A stretch of 64,000 bases of DNA from Pseudomonas sp. N040 (GTDB taxonomy: Bacteria; Pseudomonadota; Gammaproteobacteria; Pseudomonadales; Pseudomonadaceae): NCBI RefSeq assembly GCF_015637705.1, contig NZ_JADOBE010000001.1, positions 372,001-436,000 of the forward strand, given 5' to 3'. The translations under genes were made by a program, and so were the position numbers. Positions 43,017-51,081 of the stretch are shown one piece after another; the first letter of the stretch is position 1, and each line of letters starts with the position of its first letter. The notes below the pieces were generated by a model that worked only from the letters and a program-made list of their open reading frames with translations, did no database searches and was not told where the DNA came from.

Positions 43017-43057
43017 GCTTGTTCCTCTTTGCACCCGCAAGTCCGGGCGTCTATTGA

Positions 43058-43642
43058 TCAGCCAATATTCGACAGTTTGAGCAGATGGCGCAGGTCATTG
43101 AGGATCTGCTTGCCGTTGGCGTCCGCCGGGTAGCGCAGGACCAGATTGCCCAGCGGGTCGACGATCCACAGCTGGGCGGCCGGGTTGTCCTGCACCGCAC
43201 GCGCATAGACGTCGGGATCCAGCGGATAACGCAGCAGCTGCGGGTATTCCCGCTGCAGGCGCTCGTTCAGTTCGGCCGATAGGGGGCTGGCCAGCGCCAG
43301 CGCGTGGTTCGCCCGCGAGGCGTCGCGGCCCAGGCCGATGTGAATCTGCCGCGCCAGATAGATCAGCTGCTGGCATTCGGCCGCGCAGTCCTGGGGCGCA
43401 CTGACCAGCAATTGCCAGCCCTTGCCGGCGCTGAACGGCACGCCCAGCTCGACCAGGCTCTGCCGCCCGCCGATCAGTTCGCCGTGGTAGCTGCGGTCCT
43501 CGGGGATCCAGAATCGCCCGTAGAACATGGCCGTCGCCAGCAGCATCGGCCCGATGACCAGCGCCAGCAACAAGACCAGCTGCCAGCGTCCGGAACGGCG
43601 CTGTGCACTGCCTTCAGTCCGGTTCTGTGGAGAACTCGTCAT
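43058..43642 (-). CDS. Cytochrome oxidase-associated membrane-anchored protein, unknown function
   Basis: A 194-residue protein with one membrane helix (about 22-42) and a periplasmic domain that looks thioredoxin-like: VPFSAGKGWQLLVSAPQDCAAEC splits into a strand and a Cys pair, and IVDPLGNLVLRYPADANGKQIL resembles the end of a Sco-type fold. It may be a degenerate Sco relative. The ATG at 43642 lies inside the SURF1 gene, so the two overlap by 29 bases. The position between SURF1 and ctaA is conserved in pseudomonads. Confidence 0.8.
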   Translation of the reverse strand: MTSSPQNRTEGSAQRRSGRWQLVLLLALVIGPMLLATAMFYGRFWIPEDRSYHGELIGGRQSLVELGVPFSAGKGWQLLVSAPQDCAAECQQLIYLARQIHIGLGRDASRANHALALASPLSAELNERLQREYPQLLRYPLDPDVYARAVQDNPAAQLWIVDPLGNLVLRYPADANGKQILNDLRHLLKLSNIG

Positions 43643-44342
43643 TCCTTTCCCTCGCATTGCTAATACCCAGATAAATGAACAACCCCAGCAATGCCAGAGC
43701 AAGGGCAAACCACTGCACGGCATAACCGAGATGCTTTTGCGGATCCATCGCCACGACCGGCCAGTCTGCCCGATAGGCCAGCGGCCCCGGGTCCAGGCGC
43801 ACCTCGAAAGACGCACCGCCACGGCCCAGCAACTGCCACAGGGCCGGGGCATCCACTGCATTGACCAGTTTCGGCCAGCCGGATGATTCGCCCTGCCCGA
43901 GCAGAAAGCCCTCCCCGGGCGGCAGGTAGACCCAGCCGGTCAGACTGAGCGGCGCCTCCGGGGTGCTGAACTGCGGTGCGATGCGCCGGTCCGGCCAGGG
44001 CAGCCAGCCGCGGTTGACCAGCAGCCAGAGGCCGCTCGGCTGGTCATAAAAAGGCTGCAGCAATTCGACCCCGGCGACCCCGGCGCGCGTGCGGCTGTCG
44101 AGCAGCACGCTATGCGCGGCATCAAAGCTGCCCTGCAGGCTGACCCTGGTGTAGGCCAGCTGCGCTTGCCGCTCCAGTGCGCTGACCGGGAGGGGCTCGG
44201 CCGCCCGCCGCGCTTCGGCGGCGGCCATCAGCACACGCTTGTCCTCGGCACGCTCGAGTTGCCAGAAGCCGAGCCAGACCAGCAGCGGGAGCAAGGCAAA
44301 TACCACCAGCGAGGGCAGCAGACCCGGACGAAATCGGCTCAT
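43614..44342 (-). CDS. SURF1 family protein
   Basis: A 242-residue inner-membrane assembly factor of heme-copper oxidases with an N-terminal and a C-terminal membrane helix and a periplasmic loop. The family segments GFWQLERAEDKR near the start, LLVNRGWLPW in the middle and GYAVQWFALALALLGLFIYL at the end are present. SURF1 supplies heme A to subunit I. It lies upstream of the small Sco-like gene and ctaA. Confidence 0.92.
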   Translation of the reverse strand: MSRFRPGLLPSLVVFALLPLLVWLGFWQLERAEDKRVLMAAAEARRAAEPLPVSALERQAQLAYTRVSLQGSFDAAHSVLLDSRTRAGVAGVELLQPFYDQPSGLWLLVNRGWLPWPDRRIAPQFSTPEAPLSLTGWVYLPPGEGFLLGQGESSGWPKLVNAVDAPALWQLLGRGGASFEVRLDPGPLAYRADWPVVAMDPQKHLGYAVQWFALALALLGLFIYLGISNARERNDEFSTEPD

Positions 44343-44409
44343 GCGGCAAGCCCGGAGAAGAACTGTTGCTGGTTATACTTCATACATCCCCATGTTGCGG
44401 AGCCACACC

Positions 44410-44613
44410 ATGCTCAAAATAGCGATAGTCGTGCTACTGCTGGCCACCATCGCCAGCCTGTTCAGTGGCTTGTTCTTTCTGGTCAAGGACGAAGGGCACG
44501 GCTCGCGGCTGGTCAATGCGCTGACCGTGAGGGTGGTGCTGACCAGCATTACCGTGGCCCTGATCGCCTGGGGCTTTTACAGCGGACAACTGACCTCTTC
44601 GGCCGCCTGGTAA
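44410..44613 (+). CDS. DUF2909 twin-helix membrane protein
   Basis: A 67-residue protein with two membrane helices separated by a short KDEGHGSR loop. DUF2909 proteins are regularly found in the cox locus, transcribed opposite to the oxidase genes, as here. The role is unknown. Start at 44410 follows GCGGAGCCACACC. Confidence 0.85.
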   Translation: MLKIAIVVLLLATIASLFSGLFFLVKDEGHGSRLVNALTVRVVLTSITVALIAWGFYSGQLTSSAAW

Positions 44614-44616
44614 GCG

Positions 44617-44641
44617 GCGCCCGGCCCGCAGGCCCGGGCGC
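44617..44641. terminator. GC-rich hairpin between convergent genes
   Basis: GCGCCCGG and CCGGGCGC form an 8-bp stem with a 9-nt loop between the DUF2909 and coxC stop codons. There is no T tract, so the terminator role is uncertain. Confidence 0.4.
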
Positions 44642-44648
44642 TAGCGGC

Positions 44649-45536
44649 TCACAGCACGTAGACGAAGACGAACAGCCCGAGCCAGACCACATCGACGAAG
44701 TGCCAGTACCAGCTGGCCGCCTCGAAACCGAACTGATGATCGGCGTCGAAGTGGCCCTTCATGATGCGCACCAGCATGACTGTCAGCATGATCGCACCCA
44801 GGGTCACGTGGGCGCCGTGAAAGCCGGTCAGCATGAAGAAGGTCGAGCCATAGATGCCGGAACCCAGGGTCAGGCCCAGCTCCTGGTAGGCCTCGACATA
44901 TTCCGCCGCCTGAAAGCCGATGAAGGTCAGGCCCAGCAGGATGGTCAGCGCCAGCCACGCCTTGAGGGCACCACGCTTGTTGTGTTTCAGCGCATGGTGG
45001 GCAAAGGTCACGGTGAAACTCGAGCTGACCAGCAGGATGGTGTTGATCAGCGGCAGATGCCACGGATCTATGACCTCCTTGGGCGGGACAAAGGCCGCCG
45101 GATCAGGGTTCTGCAGCAACGGCCAGACGTACTCGAAGTTCGGCCAGAGCATGTTGGCAACCCCTTTGGCACCCTCGCCACCCAGCCACGGCCCGGCAAA
45201 GTGCCGGACGTAGAACAGGGCACCGAAGAAGGCGGCAAAGAACATCACTTCCGAGAAGATGAACCAGCTCATGCCCCAGCGGAACGAGCGATCCATCTGC
45301 GGACTGTACAGGCCGCCGCGGCTTTCCTTAATCACCGCGCCAAACCAGCCAAACAGCATGTAGGCCAGAAACAGCCCGCCAATCGAGAAGATCAGCGGCC
45401 CGCTGGACTCGGCACGCTGGGCGCTCATGTCATTGAACCAGGTGCCCAAGCCATAGAGGCTGGTCGCCATGCCGATGGTGGCAATGATCGGCCACTTGCT
45501 CTGGGCCGGAACGTAGTACTGCTCGTGGGTGGTCAT
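44649..45536 (-). CDS. coxC: Cytochrome c oxidase subunit III
   Basis: A 295-residue inner-membrane subunit with seven predicted helices. The N-terminal YYVPAQSKWP and the later FHGAHVTLGAIML and ASWYWHFVDVVWLGLF are characteristic of subunit III, which stabilises the oxidase and its proton uptake. It lies 15 bp after ctaG in the coxB-coxA-ctaG-coxC operon. Confidence 0.95.
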   Translation of the reverse strand: MTTHEQYYVPAQSKWPIIATIGMATSLYGLGTWFNDMSAQRAESSGPLIFSIGGLFLAYMLFGWFGAVIKESRGGLYSPQMDRSFRWGMSWFIFSEVMFFAAFFGALFYVRHFAGPWLGGEGAKGVANMLWPNFEYVWPLLQNPDPAAFVPPKEVIDPWHLPLINTILLVSSSFTVTFAHHALKHNKRGALKAWLALTILLGLTFIGFQAAEYVEAYQELGLTLGSGIYGSTFFMLTGFHGAHVTLGAIMLTVMLVRIMKGHFDADHQFGFEAASWYWHFVDVVWLGLFVFVYVL

Positions 45537-45551
45537 TTTTTATTGTTCTCC

Positions 45552-46103
45552 TTATCGGCCCGCTACGGGAACAGGCGCTTGGCGCGCGGTGATATCGAAC
45601 AGCGTGTAAGCCAGCGTGAGGTGATGCACATCCTTGGGCAGCTCACGGTCAACAATGAAACGTACCGGCATTTCGATCCGCTCGCCGGGTTGCAATACCT
45701 GCTGGGTAAAGCAGAAACATTCGGTCTTGTGGAAGAACGCCGCCGCCCTGGCCGGCGCGACGCTGGGGATGGCCTGCGCCGTCATCGGCTTGTCGGTCGG
45801 ATTGAAGGCGACGAACAGCATTTCCTGGGTCGCCCCCGGATGCACGGTCACTTCATCGGCCTTGGGCCGGAACTCCCAGACCATGTCCGCCGAGTTGGTG
45901 GCGAGGAACTGCACGCGCACCTGGCGCACCTCGTCAGCCTGCTGGCTGCCCTCGTAGGCCTTGGCGGTCTTGCCGTTGATGCCGAAGGCCTGGCACATCG
46001 CGTCGTAGAAGGGCGGCAGGACGAACACGCCAAAGCAGAACATCACCACCACGACCAGCAGCAGGCGGGTGATCAGGCGGCGATTGTCCAGGGCTGCGCT
46101 CAA
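45552..46103 (-). CDS. ctaG: Cytochrome c oxidase assembly protein CtaG/Cox11
   Basis: A 183-residue copper chaperone for the CuB site of subunit I. It has one N-terminal membrane helix (about 13-33) and a periplasmic Ig-like domain with the copper-binding Cys pair in FFHKTECFCFTQQ. It sits between coxA and coxC as in other proteobacteria. Confidence 0.94.
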   Translation of the reverse strand: MSAALDNRRLITRLLLVVVVMFCFGVFVLPPFYDAMCQAFGINGKTAKAYEGSQQADEVRQVRVQFLATNSADMVWEFRPKADEVTVHPGATQEMLFVAFNPTDKPMTAQAIPSVAPARAAAFFHKTECFCFTQQVLQPGERIEMPVRFIVDRELPKDVHHLTLAYTLFDITARQAPVPVAGR

Positions 46104-46113
46104 GGCCGTTCTC

Positions 46114-47706
46114 CTACTTCACTTCCGGCGGGGTCGTGAACGTGTGGTATGGCGCCGGCGAGGGCAGGGTCCATTCCAGTCCCTCGGCACCGTCCCACGG
46201 CTTGTCGCCGGCGGCCTTGCCGCCGCGGATGCACTTGATGACGATAAACAGGAAGAACAGCTGGGTGGCACCGAACATGAACGCACCCACGGTCGAAATC
46301 ATGTTGAAGTCGGCAAACTGCAGGTTGTAGTCGGGAATTCGCCGTGGCATGCCGGCCAGGCCGACGAAGTGCATCGGAAAGAACGCCAGGTTCATGCCGA
46401 CAAAGCTCATCCAGAAATGCAGCTTGCCCAGGGTCTCGTCATACATGTGTCCGGTCCACTTCGGCAGCCAGTAATAGACCGAGGCAAAGATGCCGAAGAT
46501 CGCGCCCGGCACCAGCACGTAGTGGAAATGCGCCACCACGAAGTAGGTGTCATGGTACTGGAAGTCCGCCGGCGCAATCGCCAGCATCAGCCCGGAAAAG
46601 CCGCCAATGGTGAACAGGATGACGAAGGCCACCGAGAACAGCATCGGCGTCTCGAAGGTCATCGATCCGCGCCACATGGTGCTCACCCAGTTGAACACCT
46701 TCACCCCGGTAGGCACCGCGATCAGCATGGTGGCGTACATGAAGAACAGCTCGCCGGTCAGCGGGATGCCCACGGTGAACATGTGGTGCGCCCAGACGAT
46801 GAACGACAGGAAGGCAATGCTCGCCGTGGCGTAAACCATCGAGGTGTAGCCGAACAGCGGCTTGCGCGCGAAGGCCGGGATGATCGAGCTGACGGCACCG
46901 AAAGCCGGCAGGATCATGATGTACACCTCGGGATGGCCGAAGAACCAGAACACGTGCTGGAACAGCACCGGATCACCACCACCAGCAGCACTGAAGAAGC
47001 TGGTGCCGAAGTGGATGTCCATCAGCATCATGGTCACGCAACCGGCCAGCACCGGCATTACCGCGATCAGCAGGAAGGCGGTGATCAGCCAGGTCCAGAC
47101 GAACAGCGGCATCTTCATCAGGGTCATGCCGGGGGCGCGCAGGTTGAGAATGGTGGCGATGATGTTGATCGCCCCCATGATCGAACTGATGCCCATCAGG
47201 TGCACGGCGAAGATGAAGTAGGTGACGCTTTCCGGCGCATAGGTGGTCGACAGCGGCGCATAGAAGGTCCAGCCGAAATTCGGGCCGCCGCCTTCACTGA
47301 ACAGGGTGCTGACCAGGATGGCAAACGCCGCGGGCAACAGCCAGAAGCTGAAGTTGTTCATCCGTGGCAAGGCCATGTCCGGCGCGCCCACCATGAGGGG
47401 CACCATCCAGTTGGCCAGGCCGACGAAGGCCGGCATCACCGCGCCGAAGACCATGATCAGGCCGTGCATGGTGGTCATCTGGTTGAAGAATTCCGGCTGC
47501 ACGATCTGCAGGCCGGGCTGGAACAGCTCGGCACGAATCACCATCGCCATGCTGCCCCCCAGCAGGAACATGGCGAAACTGAACCACAGGTACATCGAGC
47601 CGATGTCCTTGTGATTGGTTGTCAGTACCCAGCGCATCAGCCCCTTGGCCGGGCCGTGATGGTGGTCATGGCCGGCATGGCCATGCGAATCGATCACTGC
47701 ACTCAT
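46114..47706 (-). CDS. coxA: Cytochrome c oxidase subunit I
   Basis: A 530-residue 12-helix subunit that holds heme a, heme a3 and CuB. The CuB ligands fit HPEVY (the His-Tyr cross-link motif) and the VWAHHMFTVG segment; heme His ligands fit TTMHGLIMVFG and VAHFHYVLVPG. Start at 47706 begins the usual SAVIDSHGHAGHDHHHG, a His-rich leader. It lies four bases after coxB and is the core of the aa3-type terminal oxidase, which needs the heme A made by CyoE and CtaA. Confidence 0.97.
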   Translation of the reverse strand: MSAVIDSHGHAGHDHHHGPAKGLMRWVLTTNHKDIGSMYLWFSFAMFLLGGSMAMVIRAELFQPGLQIVQPEFFNQMTTMHGLIMVFGAVMPAFVGLANWMVPLMVGAPDMALPRMNNFSFWLLPAAFAILVSTLFSEGGGPNFGWTFYAPLSTTYAPESVTYFIFAVHLMGISSIMGAINIIATILNLRAPGMTLMKMPLFVWTWLITAFLLIAVMPVLAGCVTMMLMDIHFGTSFFSAAGGGDPVLFQHVFWFFGHPEVYIMILPAFGAVSSIIPAFARKPLFGYTSMVYATASIAFLSFIVWAHHMFTVGIPLTGELFFMYATMLIAVPTGVKVFNWVSTMWRGSMTFETPMLFSVAFVILFTIGGFSGLMLAIAPADFQYHDTYFVVAHFHYVLVPGAIFGIFASVYYWLPKWTGHMYDETLGKLHFWMSFVGMNLAFFPMHFVGLAGMPRRIPDYNLQFADFNMISTVGAFMFGATQLFFLFIVIKCIRGGKAAGDKPWDGAEGLEWTLPSPAPYHTFTTPPEVK

Positions 47707-47710
47707 GTCC

Positions 47711-48835
47711 TTACTCCTTAGCCTGTTGGGCTGCCAGCACATCTTGCGGGGTCAGCATGTCGCCCATGGCATTACCCCAGGCATTGCGCTCGTAAGTGAT
47801 GACCGCAGCGATATCGACGGGCGACAGTTGTTTGCCGAAAGCGGCCATGGCGGTACCCGGCTTGCCATGCAAGACGATGGACAGATGGTCAGCTATCGGA
47901 CCGGTAGCGATTTTCGAGCCCTTGAGCGCCGGGAACATCGGCGGCAGGCCTGCGCCAGTCGGCTGGTGGCAGGCGGCACAGTTGGTCTGGTAGGCCTGCT
48001 CGCCGCGGGCATACAACTCATCCTTGGTCCACTGCTTGCTGGTCAGCTCTTTTTCGGCCAGGGCCGCCTGCTTGCGCTCGGCCAACCAGGTGGCGAAGTC
48101 TTCCTTGGACTTGACCTCGACCACGATCGGCATGAAGCCGTGATCCTTGCCGCACAACTCGGTGCATTGGCCACGGTAGATGCCGGGTTCCTCGACCCGC
48201 GTCCAGGACTCGTTGACGAAGCCCGGAATGGCGTCCTTCTTCACCGCCAGGGCCGGCACCCACCAGGAGTGGATCACATCGGCGGCAGTCACCAGAAAGC
48301 GCACCTTGGTACCGGCGGGAATGACCAGCGGCTGGTCGACCTCCAGCAGGTAGTGCTCATCCTTGGTGGTCTGGTTGTGAATCTGGCTTTGCGGCGTAGC
48401 CAGGTTGCTGAAGAACTCGACATCCTGGCCCAGATACTTGTACTGCCACTTCCACTGATAGCCGGTGATCTGGACATCCAGCTCGGACTCGGTGGTGTCG
48501 TAGATATCGATCAGCGTCTTGGTCGCCGGCACCGCCATCACCACCAGAATCAGCAGCGGCACAATGGTCCAGAGAATCTCGACAGTCGTGCTCTCGTGGA
48601 AATGCGCGGCCTTCTGGCCAAGCGAGCGGCGGTGAACGAGCATCGACCAGAACATCGCACCGAATACCACCACGCCGATGACGACGCATATCCAGAAAAT
48701 AGTCATGTGCAGGTCAAAGACCGAGCGGCTGACCTCTGTTGCACCAGGCGCCATATTCACTGTCCAGGCAGCATGTGCCTGACCGAATACAGCCCACAGC
48801 ATCAGGCCCATCCAAGCCCATGGATGTCGCTTCAT
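47711..48835 (-). CDS. coxB: Cytochrome c oxidase subunit II with fused cytochrome c domain
   Basis: A 374-residue subunit with signal peptide, two membrane helices (about 40-65 and 90-110), the CuA domain and a C-terminal cytochrome c domain. CuA ligands are in QCTELCGKDHGFM, and the extra heme is attached at C286-AA-C289-H290. The fused heme makes this a caa3-like arrangement, as seen in Pseudomonas coxB. It is the first gene of the oxidase operon. A sigma-70-like promoter is proposed at 48926-48953. Confidence 0.95.
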   Translation of the reverse strand: MKRHPWAWMGLMLWAVFGQAHAAWTVNMAPGATEVSRSVFDLHMTIFWICVVIGVVVFGAMFWSMLVHRRSLGQKAAHFHESTTVEILWTIVPLLILVVMAVPATKTLIDIYDTTESELDVQITGYQWKWQYKYLGQDVEFFSNLATPQSQIHNQTTKDEHYLLEVDQPLVIPAGTKVRFLVTAADVIHSWWVPALAVKKDAIPGFVNESWTRVEEPGIYRGQCTELCGKDHGFMPIVVEVKSKEDFATWLAERKQAALAEKELTSKQWTKDELYARGEQAYQTNCAACHQPTGAGLPPMFPALKGSKIATGPIADHLSIVLHGKPGTAMAAFGKQLSPVDIAAVITYERNAWGNAMGDMLTPQDVLAAQQAKE

Positions 48836-48925
48836 TGCGGGTTCCCCTTATCGTTCTTGTTGTTCTTCCGGTTGCAGCTCTTCAGGCAACTGCACGGATA
48901 CATCAGGTAACACACTTCGCAGACG

Positions 48926-48953
48926 AGTATATACAGCAAGTTCGGGTCGACAA
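48926..48953 (-). promoter_or_regulatory. Candidate sigma-70 promoter of coxB
   Basis: Minus strand TTGTCG (48953-48948), a 16-nt spacer and TATACT (48931-48926) resemble a sigma-70 promoter, giving a leader of about 85 nt. The surrounding gap 48836-49152 is 317 bp long; apart from this promoter and an A run at 48969-48975 nothing else was recognised in it. Confidence 0.45.
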
Positions 48954-49152
48954 CTGTGCTTATTGCGAAAAAAACTGAAAGCTGTTTTCCCGATAGACGG
49001 CCGGCAGCCAGCCTCTCGCATACCGCCCGTTGATTTGCAGCCCATGGCCCGGCAACCCTGCTGATCGTCAGCCAATGCCGGGCGCGTCTTGAGCAAAGCC
49101 GAACCCCAGCTAAGGTTGATTGATATGCGTCTTCCGGAATGTCGGGGCAACA

Positions 49153-49818
49153 ATGGACACGGCCAACCTGCGTCAATTGATCACCAGCGCCTACCAGCAG
49201 GAAGCAGCCACCGGTCAGCTGCGCAAGCTGCTCAGCGGTCAGCTGGACAAGCTGCACCCAGCTATCCGCCTGCCTGCAGAAAACGACCTGAGCGTGCTCA
49301 CCGGGTTTGTCAGCGCCTACATCGAGCAGGTTCCGGATGTGCTGGATGCGGCCGCCAGTGTCGCCGCAGAGGCCGGCCTGGAAGCGCAGATCAAACCAAT
49401 CCTGCGCATGGCCGAGGGCTTCTTTGTCCGGCCACCGGCAGTAATGGAAGGCCACTCCGGCCTGGAAAGCCTATTGGACGAGGCCTATCTGGCCCACCGC
49501 CTGGTCGAAGAGGTGAATGACCTGTTCATCACCCATCTGGGCCAGCCGCTGATTCCGCTGGATACCACCATCGCCAACCTGGTTGCCCACCGGCTGATAG
49601 GCGAACCCTTTGCCAACCAGCTGGATGAAGCCGTGCACGAGGCAATGCAGGGGTTGATCCACCAGCCGGCTTTCAGCAGCCCCGCGGTGCAAGCCTATCG
49701 GGAGATTCTCTGCAGTGCGCAAACCAGCTCCGCCTGGCAGCGCTGGCCGTGCCTGTCGCGGCAGCTCGGCATCGAACTGGAACTGGGGCAGACGTCCCGC
49801 TCAAGCCTGGCGCCGTGA
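49153..49818 (+). CDS. Hypothetical soluble protein
   Basis: A 221-residue predicted mostly helical protein with no signal peptide and no recognised motif. An equivalent gene lies next to coxB in P. aeruginosa. The ATG at 49153 has only a weak upstream Shine-Dalgarno (CGGGGCAACA). The sequence includes SLLDEAYLAHRLVEEVND and ANLVAHRLIGEPFANQLDEA. It converges on the prenyltransferase gene 17 bp away. Function is not known. Confidence 0.75.
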   Translation: MDTANLRQLITSAYQQEAATGQLRKLLSGQLDKLHPAIRLPAENDLSVLTGFVSAYIEQVPDVLDAAASVAAEAGLEAQIKPILRMAEGFFVRPPAVMEGHSGLESLLDEAYLAHRLVEEVNDLFITHLGQPLIPLDTTIANLVAHRLIGEPFANQLDEAVHEAMQGLIHQPAFSSPAVQAYREILCSAQTSSAWQRWPCLSRQLGIELELGQTSRSSLAP

Positions 49819-49834
49819 CGCAACGGGGGCCCGA

Positions 49835-50818
49835 TCAGAACAGCCAATGCAGTGTGACTGCCACCAGCAAGGCCAGGCTGAAGGCGCGGTTGTGGTCGAA
49901 GGCAAAGGCCACCAGGTACAGCGGCCAGACACCGGCGGGCAGCTCCACTGGCGCCTGAGTCGGACGCGGCCGCAGGAATACCCGGATGGCCTTGATCAGC
50001 TTGGGCAGTGCCAGCCACACCAGCAGAAACGGCCAGCCGAGAATACCCAGCCACACCGCCAGGCTGATGCCTGTGTACTGCACCAGCCAGCAGGCAATGG
50101 TCAGCAGGCGGCTGGCACGCTCGCCGAGAATCACCGGCAGCGTATGCACGCGCTTGGCCCGGTCTTCCGCCAGCTTGTCGGTATGCTTGCCAAGCAGCAC
50201 GGTGGTCGGTCCAAGGCCGTAGATCAGCGAGAAGCAGATCGCCGCCGCGCTGAGGGCACCGCCGGCCACATGACAGCTGCCGAGCACCATCAGCGGCCCC
50301 CAGACCAGCCAGACCGCCGGCTCGCCGAGGCCGATGTATTTCAGCGGCCAGGTGTAGAACAGCACGAAGAACATCCCGGCGAGCAGCAGGTAGAGGGTGA
50401 GCAGGTCCGTGCGCAGCACCAGCCACACGCCACAGCCAAACGCAGCCAGACCGGTCAGCAGCACGTAGCCGAGCAGCGCAGACTCGCTCAGCAAGCCGCT
50501 CTCCAGCGGCTGCGGACCGTAGCGGGTGCGAAAGTAGTTATCCCGGTCCACGCCCTTGCGAAAGTCCACCCAGTCGTTCAGCAGGTTGTTGGTGGCATGC
50601 GCAAGCGTCAGCCCGAGCAGCGCCAGCAACGCATTCAGCGGGTCAACGGCACCCTGCTGCGCCGCAAGGGCAATGCCCAGGCCGGCGGAAACCAGGGTCA
50701 TGATGAACACCGCCGAGCGGCTCGCCACGAACCAGCGCTTGACCAGGCCCATGGCCTGCCAGTCCTGTGCGTCCAGGTGCGGCATGCGGGTCAGGATCGC
50801 GCCCCAGGACGGGATCAC
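49835..50818 (-). CDS. UbiA-family prenyltransferase (MenA-like)
   Basis: A 327-residue inner-membrane enzyme with eight or nine predicted helices. The first Asp-rich motif is NNLLNDWVDFRKGVD and a second acidic region is HTDKLAEDRAKR. By eye it is closer to MenA than to UbiA or CyoE, but most pseudomonads do not make menaquinone, so the acceptor is unclear. Its GTG start at 50818 overlaps the yheV stop (GTGA), linking it to yheV and prlC in one transcript. Alternative start: ATG at 50785. Confidence 0.82.
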   Translation of the reverse strand: MIPSWGAILTRMPHLDAQDWQAMGLVKRWFVASRSAVFIMTLVSAGLGIALAAQQGAVDPLNALLALLGLTLAHATNNLLNDWVDFRKGVDRDNYFRTRYGPQPLESGLLSESALLGYVLLTGLAAFGCGVWLVLRTDLLTLYLLLAGMFFVLFYTWPLKYIGLGEPAVWLVWGPLMVLGSCHVAGGALSAAAICFSLIYGLGPTTVLLGKHTDKLAEDRAKRVHTLPVILGERASRLLTIACWLVQYTGISLAVWLGILGWPFLLVWLALPKLIKAIRVFLRPRPTQAPVELPAGVWPLYLVAFAFDHNRAFSLALLVAVTLHWLF

Positions 50819-51081
50819 GGCGCCGGTTTCTTCAGTTTCGGGTTGGGGAAGAACTGCACCGTCTGCACCTTAGGATCCGCCGCCCTGGTGACCGGCTTGT
50901 TGACCCGCGTGCCCAGCTCGCCGGGTACCGACTGGCCCTGGGCGTTGAGCGTGTCGGCATAGCCGCAAGCCACGCACTCGCGATGCGGCACGCCATCGAC
51001 GTCCCACATCATGATGCGGTCCATCGCGCTGCACGCCGGGCACACCGCCCCGGCGATAAAGCGCTTCTTTGGCGCGCTCAT
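50815..51081 (-). CDS. yheV: YheV family putative zinc ribbon protein
   Basis: An 88-residue protein with the Cys pairs CPAC and CVAC forming a likely zinc ribbon, followed by the YADTLNAQGQ segment typical of YheV. The function is unknown. In many gammaproteobacteria it follows prlC directly, and here the start overlaps the prlC stop (ATGA) while its own stop overlaps the prenyltransferase start. Confidence 0.88.
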   Translation of the reverse strand: MSAPKKRFIAGAVCPACSAMDRIMMWDVDGVPHRECVACGYADTLNAQGQSVPGELGTRVNKPVTRAADPKVQTVQFFPNPKLKKPAP

